Shown: in pieces, positions 1-6,223 of the stretch | Layout: each line of letters opens with the position of its first letter | Position numbering within the stretch: position 1 is the first letter of the stretch | Source: an uncultured Lachnospiraceae bacterium | GTDB lineage: Bacteria; Bacillota; Clostridia; Lachnospirales; Lachnospiraceae | NCBI GenBank assembly: GCA_900550235.1 | Contig: URRQ01000051.1 | Span: 1-12,681 of the forward strand | Length of the DNA: 12,681 bases | Reading direction: 5' to 3' | Position numbers and translations under genes: made by a program | The notes under the pieces: generated by a model | What the model was told of the DNA's origin: nothing | What the model saw: only the letters and a program-made list of their open reading frames with translations | Databases searched by the model: none

Positions 1-88
1 TACATAATCTTCTCTAAAGAGCCATTCCCTTTCAATGCCTTAACTTAATGACATTGTTCGAGAGGATACTTCCTTTTTTTGAATATGG

Positions 89-116
89 AAAAGTTTTCGT
101 TATATCGAAAACTTTT
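89..116. repeat. Perfect inverted repeat, possible operator
   Basis: The arm AAAAGTTTTCG (89-99) is repeated as its exact reverse complement CGAAAACTTTT (106-116) around the 6-base spacer TTATAT. The repeat ends one base before the -35 box of the promoter that reads into the ATPase gene at 190. That position suits a repressor or activator site. It could instead be the terminator of a gene left of the window, but the bases after it (GTTGAAAA) do not form a U tract. The inverted repeat is seen directly; the operator role is inference. The rest of 1-88 holds nothing I can name apart from a weak AGGA/TCCT stem followed by T's at 63-80. Confidence 0.5.
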
Positions 117-117
117 G

Positions 118-146
118 TTGAAAATAGAAAAATATTAAGTTATACT
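118..146 (+). promoter_or_regulatory. Sigma-A type promoter of the ATPase gene
   Basis: The -35 box TTGAAA (118-123) and -10 box TATACT (141-146) are separated by exactly 17 bases. Transcription would begin near 153 and give a leader of about 37 bases that contains the strong ribosome binding site GGAGG at 176-180. The upstream inverted repeat at 89-116 abuts the -35 box. Confidence 0.65.
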
Positions 147-189
147 TTGATAAAAGCGTCATATACTTACAAAAAGGAGGTATACCGTA

Positions 190-1392
190 ATGATTAAAAG
201 AGAAGAATATTTGAAAAGAATACGTCCATTTATGCAGAAAGAAATTGTTAAGGTACTGACCGGGATAAGGCGATGTGGAAAATCTGTTATGTTGGAATTG
301 ATTAAAGAAGATATGGTTTTACAAGGGATAGAAAAAGAGAATTTTTTGTCGATAAATTTTGAAACAAGGGCTGTATCTTATGTAAAATCTGTGGAGGAAA
401 CGTATGAGGTTGTAAGAAAATTTGCAGAGTCAAGAAGCGGAAAGATATATCTGTTTTTAGATGAGATACAAGAACTTTCCAGGTGGGAGAAGCTGATCAA
501 CTCTATTATGATTGATTTTGATGTAGATATTTATATTACAGGCTCCAACGCCAAGATGCTTTCCGGCGAGTTGGCCACATATCTTGGAGGCAGATATGTG
601 GAGTTTAAAATTTATCCATTTTCTTTTGCAGAAGTATTGAAAATGCTACCAGATCGATCAGAAGTAGAAGTGTTTCAAACATATTTGATAAAAGGAGGAA
701 TGCCGTTTCTGTATCAATTTCCTCTTGATGAACAGAGTACAAAGCAGTATTTATGTGATATATATGATTCGATTGTGTTAAAAGATATTATGCATAGAAA
801 TAATATACGGGATGTAGAACAGTTTGGAAGAGTGTTGCTGTATTTTATTGCAGGAATAGGAAATACTTTTTCTGCTACGAGTATGATGAAATATATGAAG
901 AGTGAAAATAGATCCATGTCTTTGGAGACGCTTTATAATTATATTGAATATTGTCAGGCGGCATGTTTAATTCATATGGTGTCAAGAGAAGACATTATGG
1001 GAAAGAAACTCCTTAAATTTCAAGAGAAATGTTACATTACAGATCACGGGATGCGAGAAGCGATCTATGGAAACAATATGAGGGATATTCAGCAGGTTTT
1101 AGAAAATATTGTGTACATGGAATTAATTCGAAGAGGATATGAGGTTTATATCGGAAAAGTAGAGCAACAAGAGGTGGATTTTGTAGCAAGGACAGGAGCT
1201 GAAAAGTGTTATGTTCAAGTGACTTATCTATTAGCAAGTGAAGAAACAGTAGAGAGAGAATTTTCTGTTTTGGAAAAAATTCCAGATAATTATCCGAAGT
1301 ATGTTGTATCAATGGATGAGATAGAGCGAGGACGTAACGGAATTAAACACATGAATATCAGGAGATTTTTATTGTTGGATGAGTATATGTAA
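190..1392 (+). CDS. AAA_14/DUF4143 family ATP-binding protein
   Basis: This is a 400-residue protein of the widespread bacterial and archaeal family that pairs an AAA_14 ATPase with a C-terminal DUF4143 region. The Walker A loop is GIRRCGKS (residues 25-32). Walker B is FLDEIQEL, with D91 and E92. The family's typical ITGSNAKML sensor-like stretch follows at about 117-125. The C-terminal part (about 200-370) ends in a motif EVDFVARTG...YVQVTY, which resembles a degenerate PD-(D/E)XK nuclease fold. The cellular function of the family is not settled, and some relatives lie in defence or toxin-antitoxin settings. The start is set by GGAGG 9 bases upstream. It has its own promoter, and no partner gene is visible beside it. 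Its codons look more AT-rich than those of metK next door, consistent with an accessory, possibly acquired gene. Family call firm; role unknown. Confidence 0.88.
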   Translation: MIKREEYLKRIRPFMQKEIVKVLTGIRRCGKSVMLELIKEDMVLQGIEKENFLSINFETRAVSYVKSVEETYEVVRKFAESRSGKIYLFLDEIQELSRWEKLINSIMIDFDVDIYITGSNAKMLSGELATYLGGRYVEFKIYPFSFAEVLKMLPDRSEVEVFQTYLIKGGMPFLYQFPLDEQSTKQYLCDIYDSIVLKDIMHRNNIRDVEQFGRVLLYFIAGIGNTFSATSMMKYMKSENRSMSLETLYNYIEYCQAACLIHMVSREDIMGKKLLKFQEKCYITDHGMREAIYGNNMRDIQQVLENIVYMELIRRGYEVYIGKVEQQEVDFVARTGAEKCYVQVTYLLASEETVEREFSVLEKIPDNYPKYVVSMDEIERGRNGIKHMNIRRFLLLDEYM

Positions 1393-1439
1393 AAGATAGT
1401 CTTTAACTTTTCTGAAAGAATTTTATGCAAAATCAGGTA

Positions 1440-1468
1440 TTGACGATTGTCGATAGCCGTGTTAGTAT
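1440..1468 (+). promoter_or_regulatory. Promoter of the metK riboswitch transcript
   Basis: The -35 box TTGACG (1440-1445) and -10 box TAGTAT (1463-1468) have a 17-base spacer. The predicted start near 1475 lies about 25 bases before the SAM aptamer, as expected for a leader-controlled metK transcript. The bases from 1393 to 1439 carry no convincing terminator for the ATPase gene. Confidence 0.55.
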
Positions 1469-1499
1469 TGTTCGTGGAACAAAATAAAATAAAGAAGCT

Positions 1500-1600
1500 T
1501 TCTCTTATTCAGAGTGGTGGAGGTACAAAGGATCTGTGAAGCCACGGCAACCCCTAAAAGGAAGGTGCCAACCTGAGCGAGTAATCGAACAATAAGAGGA
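1500..1600 (+). promoter_or_regulatory. SAM-I (S-box) riboswitch aptamer
   Basis: The leader matches the S-box consensus: an AGAGTGGTGGAGG block near the 5' end, then GTGAAGCCACGGCAACC, then GGTGCCAACCTGAGC. Helix P1 is perfect over eight pairs, CTCTTATT (1502-1509) with AATAAGAG (1591-1598), and can extend by two pairs (1501 with 1599, 1500 with 1600). P2 has GTGG with CCAC, P3 closes as GGCA...TGCC, and P4 is short (CGA-GTAA-TCG at 1578-1587). The aptamer binds S-adenosylmethionine, and the gene it precedes is the SAM synthetase, so it acts as end-product feedback. SAM binding stabilises P1, which blocks the antiterminator (1598-1607 with 1617-1625) and lets the terminator form. Confidence 0.95.
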
Positions 1601-1616
1601 TTGATTTATGAAATAT

Positions 1617-1646
1617 AAACAGTCCGCTTGTTGTGGGCTGTTTTTT
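1617..1646 (+). terminator. Riboswitch-controlled intrinsic terminator
   Basis: The stem pairs AAACAGTCC (1617-1625) with GGGCTGTTT (1635-1643). One G-T wobble is needed, the stem can extend inward by a G-T and a C-G pair, and the loop is TTGTT. The T run 1641-1646 follows. The same left arm can instead pair with GGATTGATTT (1598-1607, one bulged A) to form an antiterminator. That alternative overlaps the 3' strand of aptamer helix P1. The two states therefore exclude each other, and high SAM should stop transcription before metK. Confidence 0.88.
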
Positions 1647-1706
1647 GGTGTTATTAAAATTGATTTAGCCCTCAACAGAGAAAGTACAAAAGAAAGGAAA
1701 GAAAGT

Positions 1707-2894
1707 ATGGAAAAATTATTATTCACATCAGAATCAGTAACTGAAGGTCATCCGGATAAGATTTGTGACGCGATTTCTGACGCGGTGCTTGACGCGCTTA
1801 TGGAACAGGATCCAAACAGCCGTGTTGCATGCGAGACAGCGATTACAACAGGTCTTGTGCTTGTTATGGGTGAAATCACAACAAATGCATATGTAGATAT
1901 TCAGAAAATTGTAAGAGAGACAGTTGATGAAATTGGCTACAACAGAGGAAAATATGGATTCGACGCACATACATGCGGCGTGATCACAGCGATCGATGAG
2001 CAGTCTTCCGATATTGCTATGGGTGTTGATAAAGCGTTAGAAGCAAAAGAAAATAAGATGTCTGATGAAGAGATTGAAGCAATCGGAGCAGGAGATCAAG
2101 GTATGATGTTCGGATATGCTTGTGATGAGACAGAAGAATTGATGCCATATCCAATTTCACTTGCTCATAAGCTTACTCGTCAACTTACAAAAGTTCGTAA
2201 AGAAGGAACATTACAGTATTTAAGACCGGATGGAAAGAGTCAGGTTACTGTGGAATATGATGAAAATGGCGTGCCAAAACGTTTGGATGCAGTTGTTCTT
2301 TCTACACAGCATGATCCGGATGTAACACAGGAACAGATTCACGAAGATATTAAAAAATATGTATTTGAGCCGGTTCTTCCAGTAGAGATGATCGATGAAA
2401 ATACAAAATTCTTCATTAACCCAACAGGACGTTTCGTAATCGGTGGACCACACGGAGACAGTGGTGTTACAGGACGTAAAATCATCGTAGATACATATGG
2501 TGGAATGGCTCGTCACGGCGGCGGAGCTTTCTCAGGAAAAGACTGTACAAAAGTAGACCGTTCTGCAGCTTATGCAGCACGTTATGTTGCGAAAAATATC
2601 GTAGCGGCAGGAATTGCTAAAAAGGTAGAAATTCAGTTATCTTATGCTATCGGTGTTGCACAGCCGACTTCTATCATGATCGATACATTTGGAACAGGAA
2701 AGATTTCAGAAGAAAAATTAGTCGATATCGTAAGAGAAAACTTTGACCTTCGTCCGGCAGGAATCATCAAGATGTTAGATCTTCGCCGTCCAATTTACAA
2801 GCAAACATCTGCTTACGGACATTTTGGAAGACTTGATCTTGACCTTCCATGGGAGAAGCTTGATAAAGTAGAAGATTTGAAAAAATACTTATAG
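1707..2894 (+). CDS. metK: S-adenosylmethionine synthetase
   Basis: MetK makes S-adenosylmethionine from ATP and methionine, releasing phosphate and pyrophosphate, in the cytosol as a tetramer. The 395-residue length fits the family. Visible signatures are TEGHPDK near the N-terminus (catalytic H15, D17), the ATP-binding GAGDQGMMFGYA (127-138), and the phosphate-binding glycine loop GGGAFSGKD (271-279). I chose ATG 1707 because it follows AAAGGAAAG and starts the conserved N-terminus MEKLLFTSESVTEG. An in-frame ATG at 1608 would add 33 residues, but these are encoded by the riboswitch tail and terminator hairpin and have no family counterpart. Expression should fall when SAM binds the S-box leader. 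The gene appears monocistronic, bounded by its own promoter and a downstream hairpin. Confidence 0.97.
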   Translation: MEKLLFTSESVTEGHPDKICDAISDAVLDALMEQDPNSRVACETAITTGLVLVMGEITTNAYVDIQKIVRETVDEIGYNRGKYGFDAHTCGVITAIDEQSSDIAMGVDKALEAKENKMSDEEIEAIGAGDQGMMFGYACDETEELMPYPISLAHKLTRQLTKVRKEGTLQYLRPDGKSQVTVEYDENGVPKRLDAVVLSTQHDPDVTQEQIHEDIKKYVFEPVLPVEMIDENTKFFINPTGRFVIGGPHGDSGVTGRKIIVDTYGGMARHGGGAFSGKDCTKVDRSAAYAARYVAKNIVAAGIAKKVEIQLSYAIGVAQPTSIMIDTFGTGKISEEKLVDIVRENFDLRPAGIIKMLDLRRPIYKQTSAYGHFGRLDLDLPWEKLDKVEDLKKYL

Positions 2895-2918
2895 TAAGTA
2901 AAATATATTTATATGAAA

Positions 2919-2970
2919 AGAAACGGGAGATAGTTCAACGAAAGAGATACTATCTTCCGTTTCTGTGTTT
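2919..2970 (+). terminator. Long hairpin after metK, likely terminator
   Basis: A 16-base arm (2919-2934, beginning AGAAACGG) pairs with 2949-2964 (ending CCGTTTCT) with a single G-T wobble and a 14-base loop. It starts 24 bases after the metK stop. The following bases GTGTTT form only a poor U tract, so termination may be imperfect, or the element may protect the mRNA 3' end. The stretch 2971-3060 is AT-rich and shows nothing else I can identify. Confidence 0.6.
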
Positions 2971-3060
2971 AGGAAAAGTCAGATATTCCTTTTTGATATC
3001 ATAATTTATAAACTTTTTAGAATTATTTATACAGGCTTTCGTGTAGAGAAAAGGGAGACA

Positions 3061-3069
3061 TGATATAAT
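3061..3069 (+). promoter_or_regulatory. Extended -10 promoter of the two-component operon
   Basis: TGATATAAT gives a perfect -10 hexamer (3064-3069) with the TGN extension at 3061-3063. No good -35 box lies at the right distance; TGTAGA at 3042-3047 is the best candidate. Extended -10 promoters can work with a weak -35. Transcription would start near 3076. Confidence 0.5.
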
Positions 3070-3081
3070 AAACTAAGAGTG

Positions 3082-3095
3082 CGGACATAAGTCCG
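3082..3095 (+). repeat. Small leader hairpin before the kinase gene
   Basis: CGGAC (3082-3086) pairs perfectly with GTCCG (3091-3095) around the loop ATAA. It lies within the first 20 bases of the predicted transcript, upstream of the AGGGA ribosome binding site. It may stabilise the 5' end of the mRNA, or be an operator half-site pair just downstream of the promoter. Role inferred only. Confidence 0.35.
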
Positions 3096-3119
3096 ATAAG
3101 TAGAAAGGGAAGTGACGAC

Positions 3120-4613
3120 TTGAAATTAAAAACAAGATTAATCACTGCATTTATTACTGTAAGCGTGATGCCGATTCTCCTGACAGGTATTGTCATTTTC
3201 GGGATGAGCAGGTATCAGATTGGCGTGATAGAAAAAAATTATGGACTTACGGGAACAACATATAAGAGTTTTACAAATCCTGTGCAGGTGTTTAATAATT
3301 TGACGGAAGAGTCTTATCATAAGATAAGCAGAGTGGCGATAGAAGATTCGAAACTTTTGGATGATGTGACGTATTTGGAAGAATTGAATAGCGCTTTGCA
3401 GAGGAAGAGTTCTTATTTGATCGTTCGTAAGAATGATAAGATCACTTATATTGGTGGAGATGCAAAAAAAGCAGAAGGAATTTTGAATCAATTGCCTGGT
3501 TATGGAGAACGTGATACTACTTCGGAAAATGGAGTATACTACGGAGATGTTCAAGCTCTTGTAAAGCATATTGATTTTGCATTCCCAGACAAGGAATTTG
3601 GAAGCGCTTTTATTGTAACTGATGTTAGCAGCGTTATGCCGGAAGTAAGACAGTTTATCTCTGACGCTGCGCTTGCTATTATCTTAATACTTGTAGCGAC
3701 AGCAGCTCTTCTGATTTTTTGGATTTATAAAGGAATTACCGGTCCGTTAAGTAAAATGCAGAAAGCTGCAAAGAATATCAAGGAAGGGAACCTTGATTTT
3801 CAGCTGGAAGCAGACGCGGATGATGAGCTTGGGCAGCTGTGCAGTGATTTTGAAGATATGCGGCAAAGACTAAAGATGAATGCAGAAGAGAAACTTGCTT
3901 ATGATAAAGAAAATAAAGAACTGATCAGCAATATCTCCCATGATCTTAAGACTCCGGTAACAGCAATCAAAGGCTATGCGGAAGGAATTATGGACGGAGT
4001 AGCGGATACACCGGAAAAAATGGACAAGTATATCCGAACCATTTATAATAAAGCAACAGAGATGGATCGGTTGATCAATGAGTTGACATTGTACTCTAAG
4101 ATTGACACCAATCGAATTCCGTATAATTTCAGCACGATTCCTGTGAGCGCATATTTTGATGATTGTGCAGAAGATTTGTCGTTGGAATTAGAATCGAGAG
4201 GCGTAGACTTTAGCTATTCCAATTATGTGGAAGGAGAACAAAAGATTATTGCAGATGCGGAGCAATTGAAGCGCGTGATTAATAATATTGTGACGAATTC
4301 ATTGAAATATATGGATAAAAAAACAGCAAGAATCAATCTCCGTATCAAAGATGTGGGCGATTTCATTCAAGTAGAATTGGAAGATAATGGAAAAGGGATT
4401 GCAGCCAAAGATTTGCCTAATATATTTGATCGATTTTATCGAACAGATGCATCAAGAAATTCTTCAAAAGGAGGAAGTGGCATAGGGCTTTCTATTGTGA
4501 AGAAGATTGTGGAAGAACATGGTGGGAAGATTTGGGCTACAAGCAAAGAAGGAACAGGAACAGTTATGTATTTTGTAATCAGAAAATATCAGGAGGTACC
4601 GATAAATGAATAA
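3120..4613 (+). CDS. Membrane sensor histidine kinase
   Basis: This 497-residue kinase would autophosphorylate on a histidine and pass the phosphate to the regulator encoded next to it. In order it has a first membrane segment (about 7-29), an extracytoplasmic sensor region (about 30-181), a second membrane segment (183-203), a HAMP linker (about 204-256), a HisKA domain with SHDLKTP (phospho-acceptor H274), and an ATPase domain. The ATPase domain has N-box N393, the G1 motif DNGKGI from D422, an F-box DRFYRTDASR, and the G2 loop GGSGIGL (451-457). The start is TTG, set by AGGGA about 10 bases upstream. The next ATG, at residue 16, would cut into the first membrane segment. The gene precedes and overlaps its regulator by 8 bases, the reverse of the commoner regulator-first order. 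The sensed signal cannot be read from sequence. Confidence 0.95.
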   Translation: MKLKTRLITAFITVSVMPILLTGIVIFGMSRYQIGVIEKNYGLTGTTYKSFTNPVQVFNNLTEESYHKISRVAIEDSKLLDDVTYLEELNSALQRKSSYLIVRKNDKITYIGGDAKKAEGILNQLPGYGERDTTSENGVYYGDVQALVKHIDFAFPDKEFGSAFIVTDVSSVMPEVRQFISDAALAIILILVATAALLIFWIYKGITGPLSKMQKAAKNIKEGNLDFQLEADADDELGQLCSDFEDMRQRLKMNAEEKLAYDKENKELISNISHDLKTPVTAIKGYAEGIMDGVADTPEKMDKYIRTIYNKATEMDRLINELTLYSKIDTNRIPYNFSTIPVSAYFDDCAEDLSLELESRGVDFSYSNYVEGEQKIIADAEQLKRVINNIVTNSLKYMDKKTARINLRIKDVGDFIQVELEDNGKGIAAKDLPNIFDRFYRTDASRNSSKGGSGIGLSIVKKIVEEHGGKIWATSKEGTGTVMYFVIRKYQEVPINE

Positions 4614-5295
4614 AATATTGATTATAGAAGATGAAGAAGCCATTGCGGATTTAGAAAAAGACTATTTGGAATTGAGTGGATTTGAAGTAGAGGTTGCCAA
4701 TGACGGAGAAGTGGGCCTGAAAAAAGCGATGGAGGAAGACTATAATCTGATTATTTTGGATCTGATGCTTCCGGGCATTGATGGTTTTGAGATTTGTCGT
4801 ACGGTTCGCGATGAAAAGAACACACCGATTATTATGGTGTCAGCGAAGAAAGATGACATTGACAAGATTCGAGGATTAGGTCTTGGTGCAGATGATTATA
4901 TGACAAAACCATTTAGCCCAAGTGAATTAGTGGCGAGAGTAAAAGCGCATCTTGCAAGATACGAAAGATTGATTGGAAGTACAGTAGAAGAGAACAAGGT
5001 GATTGAAATCCGAGGGCTTAAGATTGATACGACTGCGAGAAGAGTGTGGGTAAATGGTGAGGAAAAGACATTTACGACAAAAGAGTTCGATCTGTTAACA
5101 TTTCTTGCGAGCCATCCAAATCATGTGTACACAAAAGATGAACTTTTTAGTGAGATTTGGGATATGGAGTCTATAGGAGATATTGCTACGGTAACGGTAC
5201 ACATTAAAAAGATCCGTGAAAAAATTGAATTTGATACATCAAAACCTCAATATATTGAGACGATATGGGGAGTGGGATATCGATTTAAAATGTAA
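4606..5295 (+). CDS. OmpR/PhoB-family response regulator
   Basis: This 229-residue DNA-binding regulator pairs with the upstream kinase. The receiver domain (about 1-115) has the acidic pair E8/D9, phospho-acceptor D52 in IILDLMLPG, switch residue S79 and conserved K101 in DDYMTKPF. The C-terminal winged-helix domain (about 130-229) shows the family's KEFDLLTFLASHP and the closing TIWGVGYRF. The start lies inside the end of the kinase gene, 8 bases before its coding end, and is preceded by AGGAGGT, so the two are probably translationally coupled. All expected phosphorylation residues are present, so it should be a working regulator. Its target promoters are unknown; self-regulation near 3061 is a natural guess. 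Confidence 0.96.
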   Translation: MNKILIIEDEEAIADLEKDYLELSGFEVEVANDGEVGLKKAMEEDYNLIILDLMLPGIDGFEICRTVRDEKNTPIIMVSAKKDDIDKIRGLGLGADDYMTKPFSPSELVARVKAHLARYERLIGSTVEENKVIEIRGLKIDTTARRVWVNGEEKTFTTKEFDLLTFLASHPNHVYTKDELFSEIWDMESIGDIATVTVHIKKIREKIEFDTSKPQYIETIWGVGYRFKM

Positions 5296-5303
5296 ATCGG
5301 TAT
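5277..5303 (+). repeat. Hairpin spanning the regulator stop codon
   Basis: ATATCGATTTA (5277-5287) pairs with TAAATCGGTAT (5293-5303) over 11 pairs with one G-T wobble and the five-base loop AAATG. The regulator's TAA stop (5293-5295) lies in the right arm. No T run follows, so this is not a standard terminator. The ribosome binding site of the methyltransferase gene begins seven bases later. It may tune coupling, mRNA processing or stability between the two genes. Confidence 0.45.
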
Positions 5304-5322
5304 ATGAAGAAGGAGAAGGAAG

Positions 5323-6099
5323 ATGATTACAAGTATTGCAAATCCACAAGTAAAGGAACTTTTGCAGCTTCAAAAAAAGAGTAAAGCGAGAAATGAAAAA
5401 GGTGTTTTTATCGTAGAGGGCGTGAAGATGTTCCAGGAGGCGCCGAGAGATCGGATTGAAAAAGTGTATCTTTCAGAGAGCTTTGAGCAAAAAAGGGGAA
5501 AAGAGATGAATCTGTCCGGGCTTCCGGTAGAAGTGCTGTCAGATAAAGTGTTTTCTCATGTATCTGATACAAAGACGCCACAAGGGATTCTCTGTCTCGT
5601 AAAGCAGAAAAAAGTGGACTTGAGTAAGATGTTAGAAAAAACGCCCCCATTTTTGATGGTGTTGGATAATCTGCAGGATCCGGGGAATCTTGGGACGATT
5701 GTCAGGACTGCGGAGGGCGCAGGAGTAACAGGAATCATCATGAGTCGTGATACCGTAGATATTTATAATCCTAAGACAATACGTTCGACGATGGGGTCTG
5801 TATATCGAATGTCATTTTTCTATGTGGAAGATATTCTTGAATTTTTGGAAGACTTACGTGGACAAGGAATCCGGACTTATGCAGCTCATTTAGATGGAAC
5901 AAACAATTATGATGAAGAAAGTTATAAGGAGGCTTGTGCTTTTCTTATTGGGAATGAAGGAAATGGTCTCAGAGATGAAGTTGCAAAGAAAGCTGACATA
6001 TGGATTAAAATTCCGATGTATGGACAGGTAGAATCTCTGAATGCGGCAATTGCTTCTTCTATTCTTATGTATGAAGTGAGCAGACAGAGGAGAAAATAG
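5323..6099 (+). CDS. TrmH/SpoU-family RNA 2'-O-methyltransferase
   Basis: The 258-residue protein should transfer a methyl group from SAM to a ribose 2'-hydroxyl in rRNA or tRNA. Residues 1 to about 95 resemble the SpoU substrate-binding domain (KARNEKGVFIVEG). The catalytic alpha/beta-knot domain follows. It carries motif 1 DNLQDPGNLGTIVRTAE (N116, R128 region), motif 2 LIGNEGNGL (208-216) and motif 3 IPMYGQVESLNAAIA (230-244), which together form the trefoil-knot SAM site. AAGGAG seven bases upstream of the ATG sets the start. The 27-base gap after the regulator suggests the same transcript. Site specificity (RlmB-like 23S rRNA, TsnR-like or tRNA) cannot be fixed from sequence alone, so no symbol is given. 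Confidence 0.93.
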   Translation: MITSIANPQVKELLQLQKKSKARNEKGVFIVEGVKMFQEAPRDRIEKVYLSESFEQKRGKEMNLSGLPVEVLSDKVFSHVSDTKTPQGILCLVKQKKVDLSKMLEKTPPFLMVLDNLQDPGNLGTIVRTAEGAGVTGIIMSRDTVDIYNPKTIRSTMGSVYRMSFFYVEDILEFLEDLRGQGIRTYAAHLDGTNNYDEESYKEACAFLIGNEGNGLRDEVAKKADIWIKIPMYGQVESLNAAIASSILMYEVSRQRRK

Positions 6100-6126
6100 G
6101 CAGATAATTTCTGAAAAACCTTACAT

Positions 6127-6155
6127 TTGTATTAAGATTTCTCTACTCTTATTGT
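6127..6155 (+). promoter_or_regulatory. Possible promoter of the SPFH gene
   Basis: TTGTAT (6127-6132) and TATTGT (6150-6155) are 17 bases apart. Both boxes are only moderate matches. A start near 6162 would leave a 60-base leader before ATG 6224. No terminator is visible between the methyltransferase gene and here, so read-through from upstream is also possible. Confidence 0.3.
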
Positions 6156-6223
6156 AAAAAAATAGAAAGTATAGTAAGATGAGAAAACAAATACAATATA
6201 AAAAGAAAGTAAGGAGGGGCTTT

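Noticed and set aside
63..80. AGGA-TACT-TCCT followed by seven T's, a possible terminator
   Set aside because: The stem is only four pairs. It is too weak to support without knowing the gene to the left.
1393..1439. Possible terminator of the ATPase gene (CTTTTCTGAAAGAATTTT region)
   Set aside because: Only a four- or five-pair AT-rich stem can be drawn; not convincing.
3138..3569. Antisense frame of 143 codons opposite the kinase sensor region
   Set aside because: It lies wholly within the kinase gene, lacks a promoter and ribosome site, and shows no motif.
6152..6175. TTGTAA and TATAGT as promoter boxes before the SPFH gene
   Set aside because: The spacer is 12 bases, too short for a sigma-A promoter.
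6179..6223. Upstream in-frame ATG of the SPFH gene
   Set aside because: It has no good ribosome binding site and adds 15 strongly basic residues before the membrane segment, while ATG 6224 has AAGGAGGGG at ideal spacing.
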